Numbered from the stretch's first letter, positions 50,272 through 60,225 are shown. The stretch: 64,000 nt of DNA from Bacillus mycoides (GCF_018742245.1 NZ_CP036132.1:2661001-2725000), one strand, 5' to 3'. Made by a program: numbers and translations. The notes: generated by a model from the sequence alone, not told the origin.

Positions 50272-51720
50272 ATGCAAAAGGAAATATCAGAAAGAAATAA
50301 AAAAATTATATTAGTTGTGCTCATTGCCGGCTGTTTTTTATCAACATTAAATCAGACGCTATTAAATGTGGCGATGAGTAATTTGATGGAAGTATTTGAT
50401 GTTTCGGCTGCAACAGTGCAATGGCTATCGACAGGCTTTATGCTCATAAATGGTGTTCTAGTGCCAATTACAGCATTTTTAATGAAACGATTTACTACAA
50501 GGCAGCTATTTATTAGCTCGATGCTCTCTTTGTTTATCGGGACTGTTCTTTGTGCATGCGCCATGAATTTTGGCACTTTGTTAACAGGAAGAATGATTCA
50601 AGCAGTTGGCGCAGGAATTATTATGCCACTAATGATGACAGTTATTTTATATTTATACCCTAGTGAAAAGCGTGGCAGTATTATGGGAACCATCGGCTTC
50701 GCCATAATCTTTGCGCCAGCCATCGCTCCAACATTATCTGGCTTTATTATTGAATATGTATCATGGAGATGGTTATTTATTGGATTAGCTCCCTTTGTAT
50801 TAATCGTTATTATTCTCGCGCTAAAACATTTAATGAATGTTGCTGAGACAACAAAAGCAAAATTAGATATCGTAAGTGTCATTTTATCAACGATTGGCTT
50901 TGGTTGTATTATATTCGGGTTCAGTAGTGCAGGAAGCAAAGGATGGGATCATCCAGTTGTTATTACTACAATTATCATCGGAATACTTGTTACAACGCTA
51001 TTCTGTTTACGTCAAATAAAGTCTAGCGATCCACTATTAAATTTATCCGTATTTAAATATAAAATTTTCACTCTTACATCAGTCATTAACGTACTCATTA
51101 CGATGATTATGTATGCTGATTTAATTCTTCTACCGATTTACTTGCAAAATGGACGAGGTTTCACTGCTTTTGAATCCGGTTTACTTCTATTACCTGGCGC
51201 TGTAATTAATGCCTTCTTATCACCTATCACAGGTAAAATGTTTGATAAATACGGGGCAAAACCACTCTTTATTACAGGTTTAATATGTATCATTATATCA
51301 ATGTGGGGTGTAATTGACTTGACCGAATCCACCACTTATATGTATTTAATGGTTCGTACTATTATTCTACGCATTGGACTAAGTTTCATTTCGATGCCTT
51401 TAAATACAGCAGGTTTAAACGCTTTACCAAGAGAACTGGGTTCACATGGTTCCGCAGTGAATAATACCGTACGTCAATTAGCTGGTGCTATAGGAACAGC
51501 AGTCATTATCACTGTGTATACAATTCAATCTACTTCACATACTTCACAGTTATCTAGTGAGAATGGAAGCATATCAGCTATGCAAGTAACGAAATTAGCT
51601 TCTATCTTCAGCTCAAGTGATGCCTACGCATTTATGTTAGTCTTATCTTTTGTAGCTTTGATTATTGCATGTTTTATGCCTAAAAAAGTAGCACTCCAAA
51701 AATCCGAAAGTAAATCTTAA
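50272..51720 (+). CDS. DHA2-type MFS multidrug transporter
   Basis: A 482-residue 14-TMS drug antiporter (LmrB/Mdr type): LIAGCFLSTLNQTLLNVAM in TM1 with the NQTLLNVA motif, motif A-like PITAFLMKRFTTRQLF, and GFAIIFAPAIAPTLSGFIIE (motif C) in TM5. GAAGGAG precedes the ATG. The divergent TetR gene and the palindrome just upstream suggest drug-inducible expression. A strong terminator follows. Confidence 0.85.
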   Translation: MQKEISERNKKIILVVLIAGCFLSTLNQTLLNVAMSNLMEVFDVSAATVQWLSTGFMLINGVLVPITAFLMKRFTTRQLFISSMLSLFIGTVLCACAMNFGTLLTGRMIQAVGAGIIMPLMMTVILYLYPSEKRGSIMGTIGFAIIFAPAIAPTLSGFIIEYVSWRWLFIGLAPFVLIVIILALKHLMNVAETTKAKLDIVSVILSTIGFGCIIFGFSSAGSKGWDHPVVITTIIIGILVTTLFCLRQIKSSDPLLNLSVFKYKIFTLTSVINVLITMIMYADLILLPIYLQNGRGFTAFESGLLLLPGAVINAFLSPITGKMFDKYGAKPLFITGLICIIISMWGVIDLTESTTYMYLMVRTIILRIGLSFISMPLNTAGLNALPRELGSHGSAVNNTVRQLAGAIGTAVIITVYTIQSTSHTSQLSSENGSISAMQVTKLASIFSSSDAYAFMLVLSFVALIIACFMPKKVALQKSESKS

Positions 51721-51723
51721 AAC

Positions 51724-51762
51724 AAAAAATCCTACTCGTATTCCATACGAGTAGGATTTTTT
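51724..51762. terminator. Bidirectional terminator between convergent genes
   Basis: Perfect 16-bp stem AAAAATCCTACTCGTA / TACGAGTAGGATTTTT. Confidence 0.9.
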
Positions 51763-51767
51763 ATTAT

Positions 51768-53741
51768 TTATTTCGTTTCCCCGTCTTCAGTCGTCTTCAC
51801 CTTCGTTTTATTGTTATCACGATGGTTATAGTTATACTTAGAAGGTTCTACCGGTGTAAATCCTTCTGGTGTGTAGAATCGTAATAAGTCACCGTTAACA
51901 ACTTGGTCGGAGTATTTTAGTGATTTTTGAACCATTTGTTCATTTTGTTTTATTTCATCTGTAAATTCTACAGGTTTCCCAGTCGCTGTATCATAATATT
52001 TACCGTTAAGTGCTGTAACTGTTGGGCTTACGTAGTTACCGTTACGGAACGGAACGACTTGTTTATGCTCTGGTGATAATAAATCTGATCCGAATTGGAC
52101 ATAATTTTTCGTATCTGTACCTAGTAAGTGTAATAACGTTGGAAGAACGTCAATTTCTCCGCCGTATTGATGTTGTACGCCGCCTTTCATTCCTGGTACG
52201 CGAATGATTAAAGGTACACGTTGTAATTGAGCATTTTCAAATGAGTTCATTTCTTTACCCATTATTTGAGACATTGCTGCGCTATGATTATCTGAAATAC
52301 CGTAATGGTCACCGTACATAACGATAATTGAGTTATCGTATAAACCAGATTGTTTCAAGTAATCCATGAATCCTTTTACAGACTCATCTAAATAGCGTGC
52401 TGTTTGGAAATACGTATCTACAGAAGTATCACCTGTTTTCGCTGGTTCAATCGTTGCTTCTGCCTTATCGATAGGATAAGGGAAATGGTTCGATAACGTA
52501 ATGAACTTCGAATAGAACGGTTGTTTTAACGTTTGTAATAATGGAATTGATTCATTAAAGAACGGTTTATCTTTTAATCCATAGTTTACTACATCTTTTT
52601 CGTTCATATCATAGTATGACGCATCAAAGAATTTATTAAAACCAAATGATTTATAAATTTCATCACGGTTCCAGAACGTTTTATAGTTACCGTGGAACAC
52701 TGCTGATGTGTATCCTTGTTGACCTAAAATAGCTGGTGCTGATTGATACGTGTTATGAGCTTTATTTGTAAAAACAGATCCTTGTGGTAATCCAAACATT
52801 GAATTCTCTAACATGAACTCCGCATCAGATGTTTTACCCTGTCCTGTTTGATGGAAGAAGTTATCAAAGTATAACGTATTCGCATCTTTTGTAAATGAGT
52901 TTAGGAATGGTGTAACTTCTTGGCCATTTAGCTTGTAGTTTAGTAAAAAGTTTTGGAATGACTCTAAATGAATATAAATTACGTTCATTCCTTTTCCTTT
53001 ACCGAAATACTCAGGATTTGGACTTGCATAAGTTGATGTAAGATAGTTTCTAACTTCTGTCATATTATCTCCATCCGCTAATGCTCGTTCTGTTGATGCT
53101 TTCGCACTTTGAATACCATCATAAATCGTAAAGTTGTACGCCCCTAAATATTTCACGATATAATTGCGGTCAAATGTTCTTGTTAACAATTCAGGACGGT
53201 CAGATTCTGCCAGACCTAAGTTAACGCTAAAGAATAAAATACCTGCTACAAATACTAGAGATAATTTATGCTTCGCAACACGGATTGGTTTAGGATTTAC
53301 AAATTTCGTTGCGACTAAAACAATTAAAATGATTGTATCTAAGAAATATAGTGGATCATATAAGTGTAGCAATGCAAAAATACTACCACCTAAATCTCCA
53401 AAGTTATTCGATTGTGTTAATGTCGGGAACGTAATAAAGTCGCTGAAAAAGCGATAATATACTACGTTGGCGTATAAAAGTATAGACATTAGCAAATTAA
53501 TAATAATTAACCAAATGTAAGCTCGTTTCCCTTTTGCGAATAATGCGAGTCCTAAAAATAGAACTGCTGAGCTTAACGGGTTGAAAAACAGTAAGAACTT
53601 TTGGATTGTGTTCGATATCCCTAAATTAAATTCTGTCACATATGCTGCATATGTTTTTAACCAAAGTAAAATAACGGCAAATACGAAAAATCCAAAATGA
53701 TTACTTAATACTCGTTTACTCTTTAATAAAAATTGTTGCAT
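51768..53741 (-). CDS. Lipoteichoic acid synthase family protein (LtaS type)
   Basis: A 657-residue membrane enzyme: five N-terminal helices (about residues 12-190), then an extracytoplasmic sulfatase-fold domain. The catalytic Thr is in TGQGKTSDAEF; metal ligands are in IHLESFQNF and MYGDHYGISDNH. It polymerises glycerol phosphate from phosphatidylglycerol onto a glycolipid anchor. The start at 53741 follows GAGGTGGAGAG. The B. cereus group has several LtaS paralogues. A short C-terminal tail rich in Asn, Lys and Thr is species-type variation. Confidence 0.9.
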   Translation of the reverse strand: MQQFLLKSKRVLSNHFGFFVFAVILLWLKTYAAYVTEFNLGISNTIQKFLLFFNPLSSAVLFLGLALFAKGKRAYIWLIIINLLMSILLYANVVYYRFFSDFITFPTLTQSNNFGDLGGSIFALLHLYDPLYFLDTIILIVLVATKFVNPKPIRVAKHKLSLVFVAGILFFSVNLGLAESDRPELLTRTFDRNYIVKYLGAYNFTIYDGIQSAKASTERALADGDNMTEVRNYLTSTYASPNPEYFGKGKGMNVIYIHLESFQNFLLNYKLNGQEVTPFLNSFTKDANTLYFDNFFHQTGQGKTSDAEFMLENSMFGLPQGSVFTNKAHNTYQSAPAILGQQGYTSAVFHGNYKTFWNRDEIYKSFGFNKFFDASYYDMNEKDVVNYGLKDKPFFNESIPLLQTLKQPFYSKFITLSNHFPYPIDKAEATIEPAKTGDTSVDTYFQTARYLDESVKGFMDYLKQSGLYDNSIIVMYGDHYGISDNHSAAMSQIMGKEMNSFENAQLQRVPLIIRVPGMKGGVQHQYGGEIDVLPTLLHLLGTDTKNYVQFGSDLLSPEHKQVVPFRNGNYVSPTVTALNGKYYDTATGKPVEFTDEIKQNEQMVQKSLKYSDQVVNGDLLRFYTPEGFTPVEPSKYNYNHRDNNKTKVKTTEDGETK

Positions 53742-54055
53742 CTCTCCACCTCTTTTGATCATCCAAGGCTTATTTTATATAAGTCTGTCTCTCTATTTGA
53801 TTTTTCTTCTTCAGATAGATTTTATTTGTTTAACTATATGAAGAATATTAGTAATTATAATTTGTAGCTTTTATTTATTCAACTATTTCTTTTTAAACAT
53901 TTTGACCTTGGTTTCTATTTAACAAAATACATTTGTAACATTTCCTGTTTTCTCCCAAGGCTCATCCACTAATTATGACTCCACAAACTATAATCCTTTA
54001 TTTCCTCATTTGCAAACTAATCTATCTCCAATTTTGGTACATATTTCACATAAGA
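53742..54055. other. AT-rich region upstream of the LtaS-type gene
   Basis: About 310 bases that hold the promoter region of the LtaS-type gene. I see no reading frame, repeat or clear structure in it. Confidence 0.4.
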
Positions 54056-54094
54056 AAAAGTGTAGTTTGAAGTAAATGCTCAAACTACACTTTT
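54056..54094. terminator. Bidirectional hairpin next to the SRPBCC remnant
   Basis: Perfect stem AAAAGTGTAGTTTG / CAAACTACACTTTT; T-rich tail on the minus strand, 22 bp past the stop of the pseudogene. Confidence 0.75.
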
Positions 54095-54116
54095 CCTACA
54101 ATCTTATCCTTTATAA

Positions 54117-54261
54117 CTAACTTCCTCCTACTTCAGGAGTATTTTCCGTTACTTTATTCGTCCCTTCCAATGTAAAAAAACATTTCTTCATCATTTCAGG
54201 GTTTATCCACGCTTCAAAATTTTCTTACCATTGCTAATGTTATTTTCGAATAACTATTGAT
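54117..54261 (-). pseudogene. Decayed SRPBCC/AHSA1-type gene
   Basis: After a GGGGGGG ribosome-like run the minus strand reads ATC-start INSYSKITLAMVRKF then TGA; a shifted frame continues FEAWINPEMMKKCFFTLEGT, NKVTENTPEVGGS and stops at TAG. The F.AW..PE...K.F..EG pattern and VGGS are the start of AHSA1/SRPBCC-domain proteins, which normally run 140 residues. Start, frame and the C-terminal two-thirds are lost. Confidence 0.6.
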
Positions 54262-54309
54262 TTCAGTCCCCCCCTTTATTTAAATGAAAAGATTGTATTT
54301 CTTTTCAAC

Positions 54310-54345
54310 AAAACCCCCGCTCTCATAAAAGAGAGCGGGGGTTTT
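54310..54345 (-). terminator. Terminator of the ABC-F gene
   Basis: Perfect 15-bp stem AAAACCCCCGCTCTC / GAGAGCGGGGGTTTT. Confidence 0.95.
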
Positions 54346-54354
54346 AATCATTCA

Positions 54355-55980
54355 TTATTGACCTTTGTACATTGCATCAACTTGTTTTTGAAGTTCTTCA
54401 TTTTCTAAGAACTCATCATACGTTGCTACCTTATCAACTACACCGTTTGGCGTTACTTCGATAATACGGTTTGCAATTGTTTGTACGAACTGATGGTCAT
54501 GAGAAGTGAATAGTAATGTTCCTTTAAATGTGATTAAACCGTTGTTTAATGCTGTAATAGACTCAAGGTCTAAATGGTTCGTTGGATCATCTAATGTTAA
54601 TACGTTTGCACCGCTTAACATCATTTTAGATAACATACAACGAACTTTTTCTCCTCCAGATAAAACAGAAACGTTTTTCTTTACTTCTTCACCAGAGAAT
54701 AGCATACGGCCTAAGAAACCACGTAAGAAACTTTCTGATTCATCTTGTGGAGAGAACTGACGTAACCAATCAATTAAAGTGTAATCACTGTTCTCGAAGT
54801 ACTCAGAGTTATCTCTTGGGAAATGAGCTTGAGATGTTGTTACACCCCATTTGAATGAACCGCTATCTGGCTCCATTTCACCCATAAGAATTTTAAATAA
54901 TGTTGTCATTGCAATATCGTTACGGCCGATAAATGCAACTTTATCACCTTTATTTAAAGTGAAGTTCACATTATCTAATACTTTTTCTCCGTCGATTGTT
55001 TTAGAAATACCTTCAACCGTTAATAAGTCATTTCCTACTTCACGCTCTGGTGTGAAACCAACGAACGGATAACGACGTGATGACGGTCTAATATCATCTA
55101 ATGTAATTTTATCTAATAATTTTTTACGAGAAGTTGCTTGCTTCGCTTTAGATGCGTTTGAGCTAAAGCGTGCAATAAAGTTTTGTAACTCTTTTACTTT
55201 CTCTTCTTTTTTCTTGTTAGAATCTTGAGTTAGTTTTAATGCTAATTGGCTTGACTCATACCAGAAGTCATAGTTACCAACGTATAATTGAATTTTACCG
55301 AAATCAAGATCAGCCATGTGCGTACATACTTTATTTAAGAAGTGACGGTCATGGGATACAACGATAACTGTATTTTCAAAGTTCATTAAGAAGTTTTCTA
55401 ACCATTGAATCGCCTTTAAGTCCAAATGGTTGGTAGGCTCATCTAGTAATAGAATGTCAGGTTGACCGAATAAAGCTTGAGCAAGTAATACTTTTACTTT
55501 CTCTGCCCCTGTTAATTCAGACATCTTTTTATCATGAATATCTTCACCGATACCTAATCCTTTTAGAAGGATTGCAGCTTCTGACTCAGCTTCCCAACCG
55601 TTTAGCTCAGCGAACTCACCTTCAAGTTCTGCAGCACGCATGCCATCTTCATCACTAAAGTCTTCTTTCATGTAAATTGCATTTTTCTCTTGCATTACTT
55701 TATAAAGACGTGTGTGACCCATCATTACTGTTTCTAGTGCAGGGAACTCTTCATATTCGAAGTGATTCTGTTTTAATACTGCTAGACGCTCACCTGGCGT
55801 AATATGTATGTCACCTGTTGATTGGTCAACTTCTCCAGATAAAATCTTTAGAAATGTTGATTTACCAGCACCGTTTGCTCCGATTAAACCGTAGCAATTA
55901 CCTGGCGTGAATTTTATGTTAACATCTTCAAATAATTTGCGATCTGCGAAACGCAAACTAACGTTACTTACTGTAATCAT
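54355..55980 (-). CDS. ABC-F family ATPase (YkpA/YbiT-like)
   Basis: A 541-residue cytoplasmic protein with two ATPase domains and no membrane part. Domain 1: Walker A GLIGANGAGKSTFLKILSG, signature LTGAEKVKVLLAQ, Walker B ILLLDEPTNHLD. Domain 2: Walker A position GRNDIAMTTLFKIL, signature LSGGEKVRCMLSK, Walker B VLTLDDPTNHLD. A Lys-rich linker (KKKEEKVKELQNFIARFSSN) joins them. ABC-F proteins act on ribosomes in translation quality control or antibiotic resistance; YbiT-like members are housekeeping. The second site lacks the Walker Lys and the catalytic Glu. It is a single gene. Confidence 0.85.
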   Translation of the reverse strand: MITVSNVSLRFADRKLFEDVNIKFTPGNCYGLIGANGAGKSTFLKILSGEVDQSTGDIHITPGERLAVLKQNHFEYEEFPALETVMMGHTRLYKVMQEKNAIYMKEDFSDEDGMRAAELEGEFAELNGWEAESEAAILLKGLGIGEDIHDKKMSELTGAEKVKVLLAQALFGQPDILLLDEPTNHLDLKAIQWLENFLMNFENTVIVVSHDRHFLNKVCTHMADLDFGKIQLYVGNYDFWYESSQLALKLTQDSNKKKEEKVKELQNFIARFSSNASKAKQATSRKKLLDKITLDDIRPSSRRYPFVGFTPEREVGNDLLTVEGISKTIDGEKVLDNVNFTLNKGDKVAFIGRNDIAMTTLFKILMGEMEPDSGSFKWGVTTSQAHFPRDNSEYFENSDYTLIDWLRQFSPQDESESFLRGFLGRMLFSGEEVKKNVSVLSGGEKVRCMLSKMMLSGANVLTLDDPTNHLDLESITALNNGLITFKGTLLFTSHDHQFVQTIANRIIEVTPNGVVDKVATYDEFLENEELQKQVDAMYKGQ

Positions 55981-56292
55981 TTGTGTCCTCCTACTAATAC
56001 CGCTTATTTCAGCGTTTTCTCACCGATTGTCTTAAAAAATCGCATATTACGACTCAATTATTGTAGACTATAGCTATTATATAGTAGAAGCTGGATGAAT
56101 AGCAACGGTTGATTAGCTTTCTACAATGAAATCGAATAGTTTTTATCCATTCCCCTAGCTATTTTTTGTATATCATCGACCTCTTTCTAATATCCCTATT
56201 CGCTTCTCATTCTGTAATACATTGAATCATTTTTTCATTTCATATTTTATATAAAAAAAACCTGTAGAGAAAACATTCCCTACAGGTTTTTT
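55981..56292. other. Intergenic region with the MMPL terminator
   Basis: 312 bases of AT-rich sequence; the ABC-F promoter lies at its left end. At 56252-56292 a perfect stem AAACCTGTAG / CTACAGGTTT with T-run terminates the MMPL gene on the minus strand. Confidence 0.7.
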
Positions 56293-59200
56293 TTATTTCG
56301 TATTTATTATTTTCTCTTTATAACTCTTCAATTTACTCGTCAATCCTATTAAAGCAGGTAACAACATTGGCAATACAATTACAGCTAATAGTAACAGGGC
56401 AACGCCAACAACTGATGCTACTTGTATAAGCGTCAATACTCCTGATGGAATTAACGCTGCAAATGTACCACCTAAAATAAGTGCCGCCGATAATACAACC
56501 CCTCCAATATGGCGAGATGCATTTACAATTTTCGTTACTGAATCCCCTTCTAGCTCATTGTATCGCATCATTACGAAAATGCTATAATCCACTCCTAGTG
56601 CAACAATCATAATGAAGCTAAAGAATGGAACATTCCAGCTTAGTGACTCCACGTTTAATACATGTATACTAATTAATTCACTTATACCAAGTGATGTGAA
56701 ATACGCTAAAATTAATGATCCAATAATAAAGATTGTGTTTACGAATGAACGTGTAATCATGATTAATACAAGTGAAATACCGATCAACATAATAGTAGCT
56801 GTACGTAAGAAGTCTTTTTGTGTTACGTCTTTTAAATCCACGTTTCGAGCAGTTGTCCCGCCGATTGCTGTTTTCGTCGATTTTAATTCTGTACCATTTA
56901 ACGTACCGTCTATCGTTTTATTAATCTCCTGAATGATTGGCATCGCTTCTTTTGAATACGGGTTTACGTCTAAAATAATTGTCATTTTAGCAGTCTTTCT
57001 ATCATGTGACATGTACGTATTCAATGCTTTTTGGAAATCTTCTCCTTCTAAAACTTCTTTCGGAATATAAAATTTCTCAGAGCTTTTCGACTCATTTAGC
57101 TCTCCTAAATATTTTTGAGCATCCCCTAGGCCATTACTTACTTTTCCAAGCCCTTCTGTACTTTTAGATAAGCCTGATTGTAATTGCCCCATCTTTTCTT
57201 GCAAATCTTTCAATCCAGTTAATAATTGCCCTTGCCCATCGTTTATTTTCGTTAATCCAGATTGTAACTCAGCTGATTTGTTCGCAATTTGTTTTGAACC
57301 TGTAGCTCCTTCGTTCAATCCATTTTTCAGTTCAGCAGCTCCTTTTTGTAGTTGCGTTACTCCATTGTTCATTTCCTTTAAACCATTATCTACTTTTAGT
57401 AACGATTGATTTGCTTCTTTAAATGAACTCATCGCTGCTTTGTGCTGCGTCGCTAATTGATTTAATTCATTTGAAAGAACACTCAATTGCTTCTGAGCTT
57501 CTTTTGCAATTCCTAATGTTTGCTGCACATTAGGATCATTTGCTAATTCTGGTTTTGTTTGAATGAAATTGTTCATTAACGTTTCAATTTGTTCATATCC
57601 TTTTTTCGCACCATCAATCGCTTGAGAAATACTTCCGAAATATTGATCGTACGAACTTAAACCTTTTTCTAACTGAGCATAACCAGCATGAAGCTGTGAA
57701 GTTGCATTTGACAGGGCATTGATATTTCCGTTTAATGATGCTAGCCCATCCTCTATTTGCTTCGCTCCTTGTGCTCCATTGTTTATTCCATTCGATAATT
57801 GATTTAAAGCTGTCCCTAATGCTGATACGCCATTTTTCGCTTCATTTGTTCCATCAATTAACTTTTGAACATTTGCGAGACTATTTGAGTCATTACTACC
57901 CATTTTATCTTTCGCATCAGTTAATCCTTCATTAATTTCTTTTATGCCACCATTTGCATCTCCTAAGCCTGTATTCAATTCTCCGGCTTGTTTATTTATA
58001 TATAATTCTTTAATCTTATCTCCAGTTGGACGCGTCGGTGAATATACTTCTGAGACTCCTTTAACTTTCGAGATTTTATCAGTAAGTTCATCTAAAGTTT
58101 GTAAAGAAGTCGCCTCATCTAACTTTTTATCCGATTGAATGACTAACGTACTTGGTGAAGAAAAACCAGGCGGAAAATGCTCTTCTATTACGTTAATCCC
58201 CATTTTTGATTCATATTTATTATCCACTTCAAATAAATCATTGTAATTAAGCGTGTTAGAATATTTTAATATGAAAGGAATCGATATCACTAATACGATA
58301 ATTAAAGCGATAAAAGGTCTTGCTACTGAATTTTTCGCAAAGAATCCCCATAAACGACTATCCTCATGTCCTTTAAATGTTTTAACTGGATAAAACATTC
58401 CTTTTCCTAATAGCACCATGAAAAATGGATTTAAAGTGGTTAATACAAGTAGTAATACTGCGACACCAATTGCTACCGCTGAAGTAGATTGATATAATTT
58501 AAAACTTGCTAAAGCAAGTGATGCAAAACCAATTAGCACTGCAATTCCGCTATATAAAACGGTTTTACCTGCTGATTTAAATGTTTCTTTCGTAGCTAAA
58601 TATGCATTTTCTTGTTTACTTAATTCTTCTTTAAACCTCGTATATAATAAAATGTTATAATCTGTTCCCACTCCAAACAGTACGACAACTACAAATACTT
58701 GCGTAAAGTTAGAAAACGGAAAATTAAATTGATCTACAAGATGAGAAATAATCCCCATTGAGACTAAATACGATACACCAACTGTAAGAAGAGAAACAAT
58801 CGGAACAACTGGTGAACGGAATACAATGATTAATACTACAAGAATGAAAATGATTGAAATAACTTCTGTCTTTTTCACTCCCTCTTGAGAGGATGTAAGA
58901 AAATCACCCGCTATTAAATCACTTCCTGTTAAGTACGTTTTAACTCCTTTCGGTTTAATTTTATTATGAAGTACATTTGCAACTTTTGATATTTCACCAT
59001 GCTTTTTATCTACCGATATTTGCGTTAAAATAGTCGTATTGTCTTTAGAAATTAACTGTTTTTCCAAGTCTTTATTATCTAAATGTGAAACAACTTCCTT
59101 AATTCCTAATTGCTCTTTTTCACTTTGTAACGCATTGATCGTTTTTGTTATTTCCTCTTTTTGCTCAGTAGTTAAAGCTGCTTTATTACCACTATTAAAA

Positions 59201-59409
59201 ACGGCTATAATTTCGTACTTTTCAACACCTTCTTTATCCATCTCTTTTATCATCTTGTCAGCAATACTACTTTGTTCTGTATTAGGAATCGTAATTTGCC
59301 CTTTTTCTTTCACTAACTTATCCATATTAGGCATCGTTACGACCATTGTAATAGTAATAACTACCCATAATAGAAAAGATAAACTTCTCCAACTTTTTAA
59401 TTTGCTCAT
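56293..59409 (-). CDS. MMPL/RND-family transporter (YdgH-like)
   Basis: A 1038-residue transporter. Twelve membrane helices are in two groups; the sterol-sensing-type motifs VVLFGVGTDYNILLYTRFKE and IVALGVDYSIFVMMRYNEL supply the proton-relay Asp. Between them a large extracytoplasmic region (about residues 470-790) is a long coiled coil of Gly/Asn-rich heptads (LNEGATGSKQIANKSAELQ), as in YhgE/MmpL-like proteins. It probably exports lipids, peptides or drugs. The ATG at 59409 follows GGAG. It lies downstream of its TetR gene, with three 18-bp palindromes between; it is thus under that repressor. Confidence 0.85.
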   Translation of the reverse strand: MSKLKSWRSLSFLLWVVITITMVVTMPNMDKLVKEKGQITIPNTEQSSIADKMIKEMDKEGVEKYEIIAVFNSGNKAALTTEQKEEITKTINALQSEKEQLGIKEVVSHLDNKDLEKQLISKDNTTILTQISVDKKHGEISKVANVLHNKIKPKGVKTYLTGSDLIAGDFLTSSQEGVKKTEVISIIFILVVLIIVFRSPVVPIVSLLTVGVSYLVSMGIISHLVDQFNFPFSNFTQVFVVVVLFGVGTDYNILLYTRFKEELSKQENAYLATKETFKSAGKTVLYSGIAVLIGFASLALASFKLYQSTSAVAIGVAVLLLVLTTLNPFFMVLLGKGMFYPVKTFKGHEDSRLWGFFAKNSVARPFIALIIVLVISIPFILKYSNTLNYNDLFEVDNKYESKMGINVIEEHFPPGFSSPSTLVIQSDKKLDEATSLQTLDELTDKISKVKGVSEVYSPTRPTGDKIKELYINKQAGELNTGLGDANGGIKEINEGLTDAKDKMGSNDSNSLANVQKLIDGTNEAKNGVSALGTALNQLSNGINNGAQGAKQIEDGLASLNGNINALSNATSQLHAGYAQLEKGLSSYDQYFGSISQAIDGAKKGYEQIETLMNNFIQTKPELANDPNVQQTLGIAKEAQKQLSVLSNELNQLATQHKAAMSSFKEANQSLLKVDNGLKEMNNGVTQLQKGAAELKNGLNEGATGSKQIANKSAELQSGLTKINDGQGQLLTGLKDLQEKMGQLQSGLSKSTEGLGKVSNGLGDAQKYLGELNESKSSEKFYIPKEVLEGEDFQKALNTYMSHDRKTAKMTIILDVNPYSKEAMPIIQEINKTIDGTLNGTELKSTKTAIGGTTARNVDLKDVTQKDFLRTATIMLIGISLVLIMITRSFVNTIFIIGSLILAYFTSLGISELISIHVLNVESLSWNVPFFSFIMIVALGVDYSIFVMMRYNELEGDSVTKIVNASRHIGGVVLSAALILGGTFAALIPSGVLTLIQVASVVGVALLLLAVIVLPMLLPALIGLTSKLKSYKEKIINTK

Positions 59410-59448
59410 ATGAATCATCTCCTACTTTTAGAATTTCATGTTGCATTC

Positions 59449-59466
59449 GGAATGAACGTTCATTCC
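59449..59466. promoter_or_regulatory. TetR operator candidate 1
   Basis: Perfect palindrome GGAATGAACGTTCATTCC, 40 bp before the MMPL start. Confidence 0.75.
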
Positions 59467-59512
59467 TATTATTCTATTAAATTATTTTTAAATCTATTTA
59501 CCTACCTCTATC

Positions 59513-59530
59513 GGAATGAATATTCATTCC
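59513..59530. promoter_or_regulatory. TetR operator candidate 2
   Basis: Perfect palindrome GGAATGAATATTCATTCC, 64 bp from candidate 1 (start to start). Confidence 0.75.
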
Positions 59531-59581
59531 TTTAGTTGTACGGATATATCATCTCCTGTTCTCATTTTATATATCTATTTC

Positions 59582-59599
59582 GGAATGAATGTTCATTCC
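59582..59599. promoter_or_regulatory. TetR operator candidate 3
   Basis: GGAATGAATGTTCATTCC, the same 8-bp arms with central TG instead of AT/CG, 21 bp past the tetR stop. Confidence 0.7.
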
Positions 59600-59620
59600 T
59601 ATCCTTATAGAGCTATAGAA

Positions 59621-60187
59621 TCAAATGATTCTAATAGCATTCCAAGAGCTTTCTTCCAATTCTTTTACTAATTCTTTTGAGTATTCTAATTGCCCTGTTG
59701 CCATTACTTTAGTTAATTTTTCTAGCGGTTGATATACAATAATAATTAAAGCAACTGGAGGCAATGGACGGAGCAAACCTTTTGCGATTCCATCTTCTAT
59801 AATATTCATAAAGAAGCCTATAAAATCGTCAAATATTTTGTTACTCTGTTCATCAAGAAAATAACTATCACAGTGAGAATTTGTAAAAAGAAAAGCATCC
59901 ACATTGTTTCTCGCAAATTCAAATAAACGGTTATAAATATGACTAAACTGTTCACGAATATTTGCTTCAACAGGAAAATCAGTTTTTAGTATTTCAGATA
60001 ATTGCAACATGCTCTTTGAAAATAGTGAGTTAACGAGTGCCTCTTTATTTTCAAAATAGCGATAAATAGTACCAGCGCCAACATTTGCTTTTTCAGCAAT
60101 CATCGGAATTGTCGTACCATCGTAACCACGCTCTGCGAAAAGTTTTATAGCAGCATCAAAAATATCCTCTTGTTTATTTTTAGCCAT
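59621..60187 (-). CDS. TetR/AcrR-family repressor of the MMPL gene
   Basis: A 188-residue TetR protein with the helix-turn-helix DAAIKLFAERGYDGTTIPMI, then ANVGAGTIYRYFENKEALVN, and a helical ligand-binding half. The ATG at 60187 follows GAGGTGAG. The MMPL gene is downstream on the same strand, 211 bp from its stop. Four near-identical 18-bp palindromes flank it: one upstream of its own start and three before the MMPL gene, so it probably regulates itself and the transporter. Confidence 0.85.
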   Translation of the reverse strand: MAKNKQEDIFDAAIKLFAERGYDGTTIPMIAEKANVGAGTIYRYFENKEALVNSLFSKSMLQLSEILKTDFPVEANIREQFSHIYNRLFEFARNNVDAFLFTNSHCDSYFLDEQSNKIFDDFIGFFMNIIEDGIAKGLLRPLPPVALIIIVYQPLEKLTKVMATGQLEYSKELVKELEESSWNAIRII

Positions 60188-60207
60188 TTTGCTCACCTCA
60201 ATTTTTA

Positions 60208-60225
60208 GGAATGAAAATTCATTCC
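60208..60225. promoter_or_regulatory. TetR operator candidate 4
   Basis: GGAATGAAAATTCATTCC, same arms, 20 bp before the tetR start; suggests autoregulation. Confidence 0.75.
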
